DNA of 64,000 nucleotides from Actinomycetota bacterium (GTDB lineage: Bacteria; Actinomycetota; Acidimicrobiia; Acidimicrobiales; RAAP-2), in contig WLNI01000001.1 of NCBI GenBank assembly GCA_009699875.1, positions 930,001 through 994,000 of the forward strand. Direction: 5' to 3'. The notes beneath the pieces are model-generated. The model saw nothing but the letters and a program-made list of their open reading frames with translations, was not told where the DNA came from and ran no database searches. The translations under genes and the position numbers were made by a program. Of this stretch, positions 1 through 7,809 are shown piece by piece (the stretch's first letter is position 1; each line of letters begins with the position of its first letter).

Positions 1-434
1 GCATCGAGCTGATTTGCAATCGTCTGCACCCCGGAAGGGTAGACACAGCCAGAGGTGCCATTGACTTGGCCTAAGGCATTTGTTCCCGTGACAGGAGTGC
101 CCGGGGTGACGTCGGCGTAACTGGCAATGCAGTCACCTTGAGTCGTGGGAGTTGGAGCCTGCCCCGAGATTTCGGCGACGTAGTTGGGCAAGCTCACGTG
201 GGCCGTTCCAAAATAATTCTGAATAAGCACGCCCTTCTTCTTTAGTGTTTGATTCAGATAGGTTGCGGGAGAAGACGCTCCAAACGTGGTGGAGTAGGAC
301 TCATTCTCAAAGTTAATGACGACGACGTGAGAGATTCCTCCCTTGGCCGGAACACCCGCAGATGCCACCCCACCGAGAATGAACGATCCCATCGCACAAA
401 AAATGACGACACAGAAACGAAGTACTTTTGTCAC
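1..434 (-). CDS. Secreted phosphoesterase (alkaline/acid phosphatase family), N-terminal part
   Basis: The gene runs off the left edge, so only about 144 N-terminal residues are visible. It begins with GTG at 434, preceded by the strong ribosome site AGGGGG. Residues 1-27 form a signal peptide (basic start, hydrophobic core, ASAG). The mature part opens with HVVVVNFENESYSTTFG, the metal-site start of the phosphoesterase family (PF04185-like, phospholipase C/acid phosphatase). The NFEN Glu/Asn pair sits in the first metal site of that family. A hydrolytic extracytoplasmic role on phosphate esters is inferred from the family. The catalytic C-terminal part is outside the window, so substrate class cannot be judged. 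It is divergent from the NlpC/P60 gene at 620. Confidence 0.75.
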   Translation of the reverse strand, partial: MTKVLRFCVVIFCAMGSFILGGVASAGVPAKGGISHVVVINFENESYSTTFGASSPATYLNQTLKKKGVLIQNYFGTAHVSLPNYVAEISGQAPTPTTQGDCIASYADVTPGTPVTGTNALGQVNGTSGCVYPSGVQTIANQLD

Positions 435-619
435 GCTAACCCCCTAAAAGATTCCTCCACTACTCTATTCCGCTTCGTGAGCACCTCGCTGAAGGTCGTA
501 GGTTCGCTTCTTTTAGGGTTCACTCTCTTGTAGGAGAGGTGTCACCAGTCGTTGGAACTTCGTTCAAGTGGTGATGCGAAGGTGAAGGTTCGTCGAAGAG
601 GAACGGGTTCGAAGTTTTC

Positions 620-1777
620 ATGGTCACTAATAGAAGGGCGATTTCAACGTCTCCATGGTTGAAGAGCGTTGGAGTCATCCTTGGAACGATGGCACTCCTT
701 GGGAGTGTTCCCGCAATCTCTTCGGGGGCGACTAGCCAAGGTAGCTCCGGGACTATCTCAACCACTGAGCCACCAGCCAGCCCGAAGACCCCGACGCAAC
801 CAAGTCCTCTCGTCTACCCAAAACAACAAGCCTCGGATCTGCTGAAAACAGTGAGGGATCTCACCACGTCACTTGATCAACTTGGCAACCAGTATCAAAT
901 CAACAAAGCGAAAGCGACGGCGTCCGAACAAGCCCTCAATCAGGCGACAGCACTCTTGGCGTCGACAGAGAGCGACTACACCTCGTTGGCTCATGAGGCC
1001 TCGGCCCTGGCTGCGAGCATTTATGTTTCTCGGACGCCCGCACGAAACGAACTTTCACGATTTCTTAGTAATCAAACAGCCGTGACTTCTCAAAATACCG
1101 GCGTTTATAACAAGATTGGGCTTTCAAATCTTGAGGTCAAGATCACTGCGGTCAATGAACTGAGGAAGCATCGCCAACACGCTGCGGAGACTGCAGCGGC
1201 CCAAGTGAAGGTCGCCACTGACGCGCGAGATGCTGCAGCCCAAGCCCTCGCCACCGCACAAGTGACGCAAAGTCGCCTCTTGAGCACGCTCTCGAGTCAA
1301 GATCCAGATGTTTTGAACGCAATCCACGACCTACAAGCTGTGGGGGACTCGAGTATTCAGGCGCTAATGAACTCCGGGTCATTGATGCTGCGCCAAGGAG
1401 TCGAAAATCCTCCCGCTGTTCTTGCGTCAGCAAGCACGGCATTGGCATTTCTTCTTGGTCAACTTGGAAAACCATATCTTTGGGGAGGGAATGGTCCCGA
1501 ATCTTTTGACTGTTCTGGCCTCGTACAACAAGCATGGGCAGCTGCGGGGGTGAGTCTGCCTCGAGTCGCAGAAGAGCAATACAACACGACCATCCCAATT
1601 TCATTTTCGGACCTACAACCAGGTGATTTGGTGTTCTTTGAAGAGCCTGTTGGTCACGTTGGGATCTATATCGGTAATGGGAGCATGATTGATGCCCCTT
1701 ATACCGGAGCTGTCATTCAAATTGACAGTATCTTCTGGAAAAACCTTGATGGCTTTGGTCGAGTGAAGGCGAACTAG
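620..1777 (+). CDS. Secreted NlpC/P60 peptidoglycan endopeptidase
   Basis: A 385-residue cell-wall hydrolase of the RipA/NlpC type that would cut peptide stems of peptidoglycan outside the membrane. Residues 1-37 are a signal peptide, followed by a Ser/Thr/Pro linker and an alanine-rich coiled coil (about 60-215) as in RipA-like proteins. The C-terminal NlpC/P60 domain (about 273-385) has the nucleophile motif DCSGL with Cys298 and the histidine motif GHVGIYIG with His346. The usual third catalytic His is not obvious and an Ala/Pro stretch lies there. ATG at 620 is chosen because an in-frame stop at 572 leaves no other start. A GAAGAGGAA stretch upstream may be the ribosome site. It lies among other envelope genes. 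Confidence 0.88.
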   Translation: MVTNRRAISTSPWLKSVGVILGTMALLGSVPAISSGATSQGSSGTISTTEPPASPKTPTQPSPLVYPKQQASDLLKTVRDLTTSLDQLGNQYQINKAKATASEQALNQATALLASTESDYTSLAHEASALAASIYVSRTPARNELSRFLSNQTAVTSQNTGVYNKIGLSNLEVKITAVNELRKHRQHAAETAAAQVKVATDARDAAAQALATAQVTQSRLLSTLSSQDPDVLNAIHDLQAVGDSSIQALMNSGSLMLRQGVENPPAVLASASTALAFLLGQLGKPYLWGGNGPESFDCSGLVQQAWAAAGVSLPRVAEEQYNTTIPISFSDLQPGDLVFFEEPVGHVGIYIGNGSMIDAPYTGAVIQIDSIFWKNLDGFGRVKAN

Positions 1778-1825
1778 CCCAGAGTCGATAGAGGGTGAAG
1801 TGTCAACAATCATGAACACGAGAAC

Positions 1826-2659
1826 CTATGCCGACGAAGAGGCGCCCTGTCCCCGCTCAGGAAGCAGAAGGACGGCGCCAAGAAGGAAGAAGACGGCACC
1901 GACAAAGGTGCCGAGGTTCGAGAGATTGTTGGCCTTCACGCTGTCATGAAATGAATAGAGATAGGGAGCAATCGCAGAGACGCCGAAGGCCACTGAGCCA
2001 AGAAGGTTCACGACGGTGACCCACCAGGAGTACTCACCAGGAGACCACGACCACCATCCATCAGAGACCTCGATCCATGCGAGAAGGCTCGCAACAAGGA
2101 AACAAATCGATCCAAACATGTCGGGTCGATAAGAGACGTCGATCAAGGTTGCTTGACTCACGTGGGTGAGGCTTGCTCCTGCGGTGCTGATATTAAAGAA
2201 GAACGTTCCAACGAGTTGCACCAGGCAAGCCAGCCAGCCAATTCGAAGGAGCCCGCCTTTTTCTAAGAGCGATGCAGTTCGCTTCTCGAATGCCAGGACA
2301 GCTTCTGCTGACTCGCGATATTGCAAGAGTGCGGCCGACGTAAAAAAGAGGGAGCCAACGAAAAATGTAAGTGCGTCAGCATGTCGATGAACGAGACGGG
2401 CGTAGGAAGGGACCGCACCAAGGGCGAATAAGAATGAGCCGATTGCAAATAAGACGCCAATCCACCAGCCTCGAGAGGTCGGCGCCCACCAGACGCCCCA
2501 CCCATGCGTTGGAGAGGAGAGGTCACGTTTGCGATATTTTCTCGACTTCCAGACTTCTAATTCACCGCTCGGAAGCTCTATTTCGAGGGTTGTCAGAAAG
2601 CGACCAAACCCGCGCTGCTTTCCCATCCGCTCTTGAGGTGAAGTTTTCTCAGGGGTCAC
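1826..2659 (-). CDS. Multi-pass membrane protein of unknown function (YrhK-like)
   Basis: A 277-residue protein with a soluble, basic N-terminus of about 65 residues and then six hydrophobic segments (roughly 66-86, 93-112, 135-157, 175-195, 210-235, 250-270). The first pair of segments, with the pattern WWIGVLFAIGSFLFALGA followed by FFVGSLFFTSAALLQY, resembles YrhK-domain helices. That assignment is only pattern recognition. The start is GTG 2659, with AAAGG five bases upstream. It ends facing the NlpC/P60 gene with 48 bp between the two stops and no clear terminator hairpin. No function is proposed. Confidence 0.7.
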   Translation of the reverse strand: MTPEKTSPQERMGKQRGFGRFLTTLEIELPSGELEVWKSRKYRKRDLSSPTHGWGVWWAPTSRGWWIGVLFAIGSFLFALGAVPSYARLVHRHADALTFFVGSLFFTSAALLQYRESAEAVLAFEKRTASLLEKGGLLRIGWLACLVQLVGTFFFNISTAGASLTHVSQATLIDVSYRPDMFGSICFLVASLLAWIEVSDGWWSWSPGEYSWWVTVVNLLGSVAFGVSAIAPYLYSFHDSVKANNLSNLGTFVGAVFFLLGAVLLLPERGQGASSSA

Positions 2660-2858
2660 TCGTACCTTTCGGGGTGCGGCGTTTTGGCGGGAACAGATTC
2701 AGTTTACGAAACGGCCAGGGTTGGCATCACACAAGAAGAGTCTTTCAAAACTCTGGAGGATGTCCGGTTAGTGGAGACAGCGCCTCAATCAATCGAACCC
2801 TTGGGTACTACCCATAGGGATTTTGGGAAGACCCTCTACACTCCTCGTCGTGTTGCGG

Positions 2859-3053
2859 CTAACCGTGCTGCCAGATTCGACTCTGGAAACTCCTGACGCC
2901 ACCAAGCGCAGCAGAGTCCAGGCGTTCAACATCATCACCGTCAAGCGCCCAGCCGAGCGTGCCCGCATTTTCTTGGGCTTGTTGGCGGTTCTTTGCTCCA
3001 GGAATCGGAATCGCACCCTTGGCAATGATCCAATTGAGCGCAACTTGGCTCGG
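2859..3053 (-). pseudogene. C-terminal remnant of an aldo/keto reductase
   Basis: On the minus strand, 64 codons ending in TAG at 2861-2859 read PSQVALNWIIAKGAIPIPGA, then a stretch with KN..QA.ENAG.LGW and a normal-looking C-terminus. This is the last TIM-barrel strand and NADP-binding end of aldo/keto reductases (the family IPIPGA/KN-x-x-QA-x-EN motif). Immediately upstream in the same frame is a stop (TAG, 3056-3054) and the similarity stops dead. No start codon or N-terminal two thirds exists. The similarity break coincides with the 5' end of the FUSC-like gene on the other strand, so this is one side of a deletion junction. Seen in sequence; family assignment from known motifs. Confidence 0.72.
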
Positions 3054-3067
3054 CTAGTGGCAGAGGG

Positions 3068-3820
3068 ATGCTCATCGCGATGGCGGCATCGATCATGACT
3101 ATTCAGATCATGATTCCACCGCACGTCGCCCATACGGCGAGCTTTCATTCGTGGAGCAATGTCGCCGCCGTATTCGGTTATGCGGCCATTGCATCAGTAT
3201 GGGGAATTCTCATTGGACTCCTCTTGCAGCGCGGTAGGGAATTCCCTTTGCCCCCGCGAGCAACCTGGAAGTGGGGAGTAACTCAAGGGATCATGATTGG
3301 TGTCGTCATGGCGGCCGTCGCTGTATTCGCAACGTCGCGCAATTTGGGCCAGGGCGGAGCGTGGCTCCTGTTGACGACCTTTCTTGTTTTTAAACCCCTG
3401 ACGCCTACCCCATGGAAACGCTCGTTGCATCGAGTACTTGGGACCGTCCTCGGCGTAGCGATCGTAGCCATCTACCTTCATACCCTCCCCGTTTCAGCAC
3501 CCACAATGGCCATTTTGATCCCTGCCGCCTTGATGTCAGTTGCTGCGGCCGTGACGGCGTTGTCGCAGCGGTGGCCGTATTGGTGCTACGTAGCACTCTG
3601 GACGCCCGCCGTCATACTTTTTGTGGCAACCATGAGTTCGACATCGAAGGCCGTGTCAACCGCCCGCTATCTCGACACACTACGAATCGAGTACTCGTTT
3701 CTGGGCATCGTCGTTGCGTTAGCTGCCCAAGGCCTACTCATCGGGATCAAAGCAGCATTTCACCTGGAGGAGAGCAGGTGGTTCGGTACTCCGGCACAAG
3801 CAGATCCTGGTGGATCATGA
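3068..3820 (+). CDS. FUSC-like membrane protein, probably 5'-truncated
   Basis: A 250-residue hydrophobic protein with about six membrane segments. The stretch QGGAWLLLTTFLVFKP followed by the basic loop KRSLHRVLGTVLG matches the second repeat of FUSC/aromatic-acid-exporter-like proteins (HR-x-x-GT-x-x-G signature). Family members usually carry an additional N-terminal set of helices that is missing here. The reading frame opens only at the stop 3035-3037, and the possible starts (ATG 3068, or ATG 3080 with AGAGGG about 12 bases upstream) lie a few bases from the end of the aldo/keto reductase remnant on the other strand. It may therefore be a decaying fragment with no native promoter. It may still be translated, as the frame is open throughout. 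Confidence 0.55.
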   Translation: MLIAMAASIMTIQIMIPPHVAHTASFHSWSNVAAVFGYAAIASVWGILIGLLLQRGREFPLPPRATWKWGVTQGIMIGVVMAAVAVFATSRNLGQGGAWLLLTTFLVFKPLTPTPWKRSLHRVLGTVLGVAIVAIYLHTLPVSAPTMAILIPAALMSVAAAVTALSQRWPYWCYVALWTPAVILFVATMSSTSKAVSTARYLDTLRIEYSFLGIVVALAAQGLLIGIKAAFHLEESRWFGTPAQADPGGS

Positions 3821-3880
3821 CTGGTGAGCCGTCTGGTGACAAAGAAGGTGCCATTTGACGAGTGTTGGTGCTGAACAGTG

Positions 3881-4038
<158 letters not shown>

Positions 4039-4169
4039 CGAACGGAGTCTCCGCGGGCTAGGAGGTGAAGAGCTTCCTAGCCTTTCTAACTGCACCCTCC
4101 TCATAATGGGTATGAGCGAAGGGTGTTCGGTGAACTTTTTGATGACTGATTCCGTTCATGATCAGTGGA

Positions 4170-4700
4170 TTAGGGATTGTGGTGGTTCTCCGGATACATC
4201 TCTTGAAGAAGAAATTGAACACGAGGCAGGATGAGACGTTCTGGGTAGAAACCAATGAGAAGGTCAAGGCCTTCTTGAGCAGTGGAGAATCCGCAGAGTT
4301 CATAGAGTGTGCGAATGTCGTCTTGGTCGCGCTCAACGCGTGATGCCATCAATTTCATCGCCAAAAGAAACCTGGGCGATGCTGCTGCAACGCTCAAGAA
4401 CGATCCTTCGTAGACGCCGACACGTTCGGGATCTTCACCAGGCATGAACGCTTTTGCTCCATCGTTGAGCCAGTCGGAATCAAGATTCATTCGTTCGGCA
4501 ACTCTGAGCGCTGCTTTTCGTACTTCTTTTGATGGTGCAAAGACAGCGTCGACGTCACTGGTTGATCGGCGGGCATCATATGCAATAGCCATGGCTGCTC
4601 CACCGACGATGAAGACTTCGGCACGAACGTTTGCGCGCTCAAGCTCTTCATCGAGGGCGTGTAATGCCGCTAAGAGTTCTGCTTTACCAAGTAATTGCAT
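4170..4700 (-). CDS. Nucleotidyltransferase-fold protein, toxin-like partner of a coupled pair
   Basis: A 176-residue protein with the polymerase-beta nucleotidyltransferase signature: GGAA at 33-36 and R-x-T-x-D-x-D with Asp49 and Asp51 as presumed metal ligands. The family is the short DUF6036/AbiEii-like NTase type often found in toxin-antitoxin operons. The chosen start is ATG 4700, which overlaps the stop of the upstream gene as TAATG, showing translational coupling. The frame is open further upstream, but that part reads as low-complexity shadow of the neighbour. Transfer of a nucleotide to a tRNA or protein is possible from the family but not shown here. The pair sits alone between duplicated tRNA-Leu genes. 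Confidence 0.72.
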   Translation of the reverse strand: MQLLGKAELLAALHALDEELERANVRAEVFIVGGAAMAIAYDARRSTSDVDAVFAPSKEVRKAALRVAERMNLDSDWLNDGAKAFMPGEDPERVGVYEGSFLSVAAASPRFLLAMKLMASRVERDQDDIRTLYELCGFSTAQEGLDLLIGFYPERLILPRVQFLLQEMYPENHHNP

Positions 4701-5095
4701 TAGGCATACTCCAACGCGCCTTGCGTGACAAAGACTCCCCTGCGAGCGAGAGAAATTGGACTGCTGACAAGCGCATCTGCATGGAGAGAGTCCATTCCCG
4801 AGACAAACCACCATTGTTCGAGGAAGAGGTCTTGATCGTTCACCCAAGAGGGAGCCAGCAGCCCATTCTTGGCGCAAGAGAATTCCGCTACTCCAGCGAG
4901 GAGGACATCAAATTGTAGATCACCAGTGGTTTGGGGTCGATGGGCAACCATTCTGGAACGCACCTCATCGGTGGCCTTATCGAAGGTTTCAATGAATCGA
5001 AACGAGAGTCTCAATGCGGAAGGACGGTCGTTTTCGAGCAGACACTTGCCGACCACTTGACCTACCTCTTTTATTGTCAACTGCGTCCGTGGCAT
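4700..5095 (-). CDS. Small partner protein of the NTase pair, antitoxin-like
   Basis: About 131 residues, first gene of the two-gene unit. No helix-turn-helix is recognised. The stretch with FSCAKNGLLAPSWV and the C-terminal SPISLARRGVFVTQGALEYA resembles the conserved companion of actinobacterial NTase genes (pattern G-L-x-x-P-x-W ... RRG-hydrophobic ... L-x-x-A). Its stop overlaps the NTase start (TAATG), typical of antitoxin-toxin order. ATG 5095 is preferred because its product begins with the conserved part. GTG 5161 would add 22 residues and is possible. The antitoxin role is inference from context and pattern. Confidence 0.6.
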   Translation of the reverse strand: MPRTQLTIKEVGQVVGKCLLENDRPSALRLSFRFIETFDKATDEVRSRMVAHRPQTTGDLQFDVLLAGVAEFSCAKNGLLAPSWVNDQDLFLEQWWFVSGMDSLHADALVSSPISLARRGVFVTQGALEYA

Positions 5096-5179
5096 ATGAC
5101 CATCGTAGGCGGCGGCTGGAACGGGAATGAGTCTGCACAAATTACGAGGGGGAGTCTCCACAACGCCAGGTCAATAACA

Positions 5180-5337
<158 letters not shown>

Positions 5338-5431
5338 AGAAGCCTACCCGAGCACACTTCTCTAGATTTACATAGGTTTTTGGCCCTATGGACTGCCTGA
5401 GAGGCCACCCCACCGGTAGAGTGAATCTGAC

Positions 5432-6082
5432 ATGGGAATCAAACGATTCGAAGGAAGAATCGAGCGTCTCGTCGAGGGGTCTTTGACCCGGCCATTTCGG
5501 AGCAATTTGCAGCCGGTGGAGATCGGACGACGACTGACTCGAGAGATGGACCTGCAGCGCAGGGTGGGTGCTCGCGGCCGTCTTGAAGCTCCCAACGTCT
5601 TTTCCATCACGCTTGCCGTAGACGACGTTGCCAAGTTTGCCCAGTATGCCGACGCACTGGTTCGAGAACTCGCCGAAGCCGCTCGAGAGCACGCAGAGAT
5701 CGAAGGCTATTCATTGATGGGCCCTGTTGAGGTCGATATTTTTGAAAGTTCTCGACTCCGAGCAGGTCAGATTGAAATCGTGGGCGAAGTCCACGAAGGC
5801 ACGTTCCCCTGTGATTTGGTCTTGCCCGGTGGTCGTCGGGTCCCAGTTTCTGATCAGCCTGTCGTCATCGGCCGTTTGCCCGAGTGTGAAGTTGTCTTAA
5901 ATGACCCAAACGTCTCTCGGCGTCACGCCGAGGTAGTTCGCCAGGGTGACGAGATCGTCCTGAGAGATTTAGGTTCGACCAATGGTGTCAAAGTGAACGG
6001 CACGAGAGTGCAGTCCACCATTCTCTACAACGGGGACGAAATTTCAATTGGTACGTCACGGCTTGTCCTTGAGGCTCCGTGA
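5432..6082 (+). CDS. fhaA: FhaA: DUF3662 plus FHA phosphothreonine-binding protein
   Basis: A 216-residue cytoplasmic adaptor of the PknB pathway. Residues 1-115 are the DUF3662 (FhaA N-terminal) domain, opening GIKRFEGRIERLVEG as in other actinobacteria. The FHA domain covers about 125-216, with the phosphothreonine-contact pattern GR-x-x-x-C ... S-R-x-H ... GSTNGV. The long disordered linker of mycobacterial FhaA is almost absent, so the protein is much shorter than that homologue. It is the first gene of fhaA-fhaB-pstP-pbpA-pknB, with TGATG overlap to fhaB. In the family FhaA binds phosphorylated kinase and lipid II flippase partners at growing septa; here that is inferred. Confidence 0.9.
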   Translation: MGIKRFEGRIERLVEGSLTRPFRSNLQPVEIGRRLTREMDLQRRVGARGRLEAPNVFSITLAVDDVAKFAQYADALVRELAEAAREHAEIEGYSLMGPVEVDIFESSRLRAGQIEIVGEVHEGTFPCDLVLPGGRRVPVSDQPVVIGRLPECEVVLNDPNVSRRHAEVVRQGDEIVLRDLGSTNGVKVNGTRVQSTILYNGDEISIGTSRLVLEAP

Positions 6083-6549
6083 TGGGTGAGTTCCTGATTG
6101 GAGCTCAAACCAACTACTCCGCACTGATTAAACCCCTGCAGTGGTTGGTCGTGATCTTGATCTTTGTTTTTTTCCTTCGCGTCATTCGAGCGGTGTACGT
6201 CGAAACTCGACCAGGGGGAAAACGAAAAGAACGAAAATCGCGAAGCGTGCGAGGCATAGGCCTAGAGATTATTGAGCCACTCACACGAGGGGGAGAGAGA
6301 ATCGAACTCGAAGTTGATCATGCGGTCACGTTAGGCCGTTCAGTGAGTTGCGACATTTCGTTGACAGAAGACATTTATGCCTCAAATCAACATGCTCGCA
6401 TTTCTCGTGACGACGTCGGCCTTTTCGTCGAGGATATGGCTTCGACGAATGGCACCTACGTCAATGCAGAAAGAATTTCCACGCCAACACGCATTGGAAA
6501 AGGTGACCTCATTCAGGTTGGCGAAATGATTCTCGAGGTCACCAAGTGA
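6082..6549 (+). CDS. fhaB: FhaB: membrane-anchored FHA protein
   Basis: A 155-residue protein with one N-terminal membrane helix (about 13-35), a basic patch (RPGGKRKERKSR) and a C-terminal FHA domain (about 65-155) carrying GRS-x-x-CD, S-x-QHARIS and STNGTYVN. ATG 6082 overlaps the fhaA stop (TGATG) with GAGG seven bases upstream. GTG 6079 in the same frame is an alternative. Its stop overlaps the pstP start as GTGA. In actinobacteria FhaB (FipA) couples kinase signals to the division machinery, and the order here supports the same role. Confidence 0.9.
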   Translation: MGEFLIGAQTNYSALIKPLQWLVVILIFVFFLRVIRAVYVETRPGGKRKERKSRSVRGIGLEIIEPLTRGGERIELEVDHAVTLGRSVSCDISLTEDIYASNQHARISRDDVGLFVEDMASTNGTYVNAERISTPTRIGKGDLIQVGEMILEVTK

Positions 6550-7805
6550 CCGTGCTCCGTGGGGGTTCCGCAAGCGACGTCGGCCGAGTTCGAACGGTTA
6601 ATCAAGACAGCGTCTTTGTCAGCGCCACGCTGTTTGCGGTGGCTGACGGTATGGGGGGCCATGCCGGGGGTGAAGTGGCGTCAGCGGCGGCGATCTCCAT
6701 TCTGGAACGCTCGCAAGGCTCAGTGGGTACCAAAGAAGGCCTAGTCGAAGCGCTCGTCATGGCCAATGAGGAGATTCTCGAGATGAGCTCGAGTGACGCA
6801 TCCTTGGCGGGCATGGGGACCACCATGGTCGCGGCGAGCCTCGTTGGCACCGAAGAAAATGACGTGCTCGTCCTTGCCAACGTTGGCGACTCTCGGGGCT
6901 ATCACTTTCATGGGGGGCGACTCGATCAAATCACGAAGGACCACTCTCTGGCCGCGGAATTACTTCGAGAGGGCTCGATCACTGAAGCAGAAGCCGCACA
7001 CCACCCCCAGCGCCACGTCATTACTCGAGCGCTCGGAATTCCAGGAGAGGTGAACGTCGACCTCTTTGACGTTGAACTCTCTCTTGGAGATCGGGTCCTG
7101 CTTTGTAGCGACGGCCTTTCGAATGAAGTTGACTCCGAAGAGATCATTCGCGTGCTCAGTACAATCACCGACCCTCATGAGGCAGCTGAGGATCTGGTCC
7201 GTCGAGCAAATGCCAATGGTGGCGCAGACAACATCTCTGTGGTGATCATCGACGCACTCGTTGCTCGAGAGCGAGACGATGAGCCCACTCGAGCTCATGT
7301 AGCGGTCATTGCAGAACCAGCAGCAAAACCCAGTCTCGATCCTGAGCCAGCGGATTCAGAGAAGCCTGAAAAAGTTGGCTGGTTCGCCCGCAGGAAAAAG
7401 ATGGGCGTTCCTCGGCTGCTTACCTTCAGGGTGATCGGATTTTTTCTTCTAGTTGTTGGCGTGATCGCTGCCGGGTGGTACTTCGTGAACTGGTACGCAA
7501 CAAGCTCGTACTACGTGACTTCGAGTGGCACACAGATCGTGATCTATCAAGGCCGCCCCGGAGGCGTGCTCTGGATCCAGCCCAAACTCGTTGAGGTGAC
7601 GCCGACGTCGACGACCCAGATTCTTCCCATTCGCCAACCCGCACTGAAAACTGGTGTCAATGAGCCGTCGCTTTCGGCGGCCAAGAACTATGTCTCGAAC
7701 CTGGCCAATGAGTACAGCCAGTCGGTGACCACACCAAACGCGTCAACCTCCACCACGATTCCATCGTCAATGCCTCGAATCTCGATCCATCACCTGGTGA
7801 GCTAA
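6546..7805 (+). CDS. pstP: PstP: membrane Ser/Thr protein phosphatase (PP2C)
   Basis: A 419-residue PPM/PP2C phosphatase that would reverse PknB phosphorylation. The catalytic domain (about 5-240) has NQDS (Asp21), VADGMGGH (Asp34, Gly35), GMGTT, NVGDSR, CSDGL and GGADNIS (Asp228), so all metal-ligand motifs are present. A linker rich in acidic and Pro residues leads to one membrane helix (about 290-313), then an extracytoplasmic tail of about 100 residues ending in Ser/Thr repeats. GTG 6546 overlaps the fhaB stop, with GAGG upstream. Only four bases separate it from the penicillin-binding protein, where most actinobacteria have rodA. Confidence 0.93.
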   Translation: MTVLRGGSASDVGRVRTVNQDSVFVSATLFAVADGMGGHAGGEVASAAAISILERSQGSVGTKEGLVEALVMANEEILEMSSSDASLAGMGTTMVAASLVGTEENDVLVLANVGDSRGYHFHGGRLDQITKDHSLAAELLREGSITEAEAAHHPQRHVITRALGIPGEVNVDLFDVELSLGDRVLLCSDGLSNEVDSEEIIRVLSTITDPHEAAEDLVRRANANGGADNISVVIIDALVARERDDEPTRAHVAVIAEPAAKPSLDPEPADSEKPEKVGWFARRKKMGVPRLLTFRVIGFFLLVVGVIAAGWYFVNWYATSSYYVTSSGTQIVIYQGRPGGVLWIQPKLVEVTPTSTTQILPIRQPALKTGVNEPSLSAAKNYVSNLANEYSQSVTTPNASTSTTIPSSMPRISIHHLVS

Positions 7806-7809
7806 GCGC

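Noticed and set aside
249-533. 94-aa plus-strand frame at the left edge
   Set aside because: It lies antisense to the phosphoesterase signal-peptide region and reads as a low-complexity shadow.
2789-3148. Open frames of 119 aa (minus) and 91 aa (plus) across the scar
   Set aside because: They are off-frame to the aldo/keto reductase remnant, have arginine-rich shadow composition and no ribosome site.
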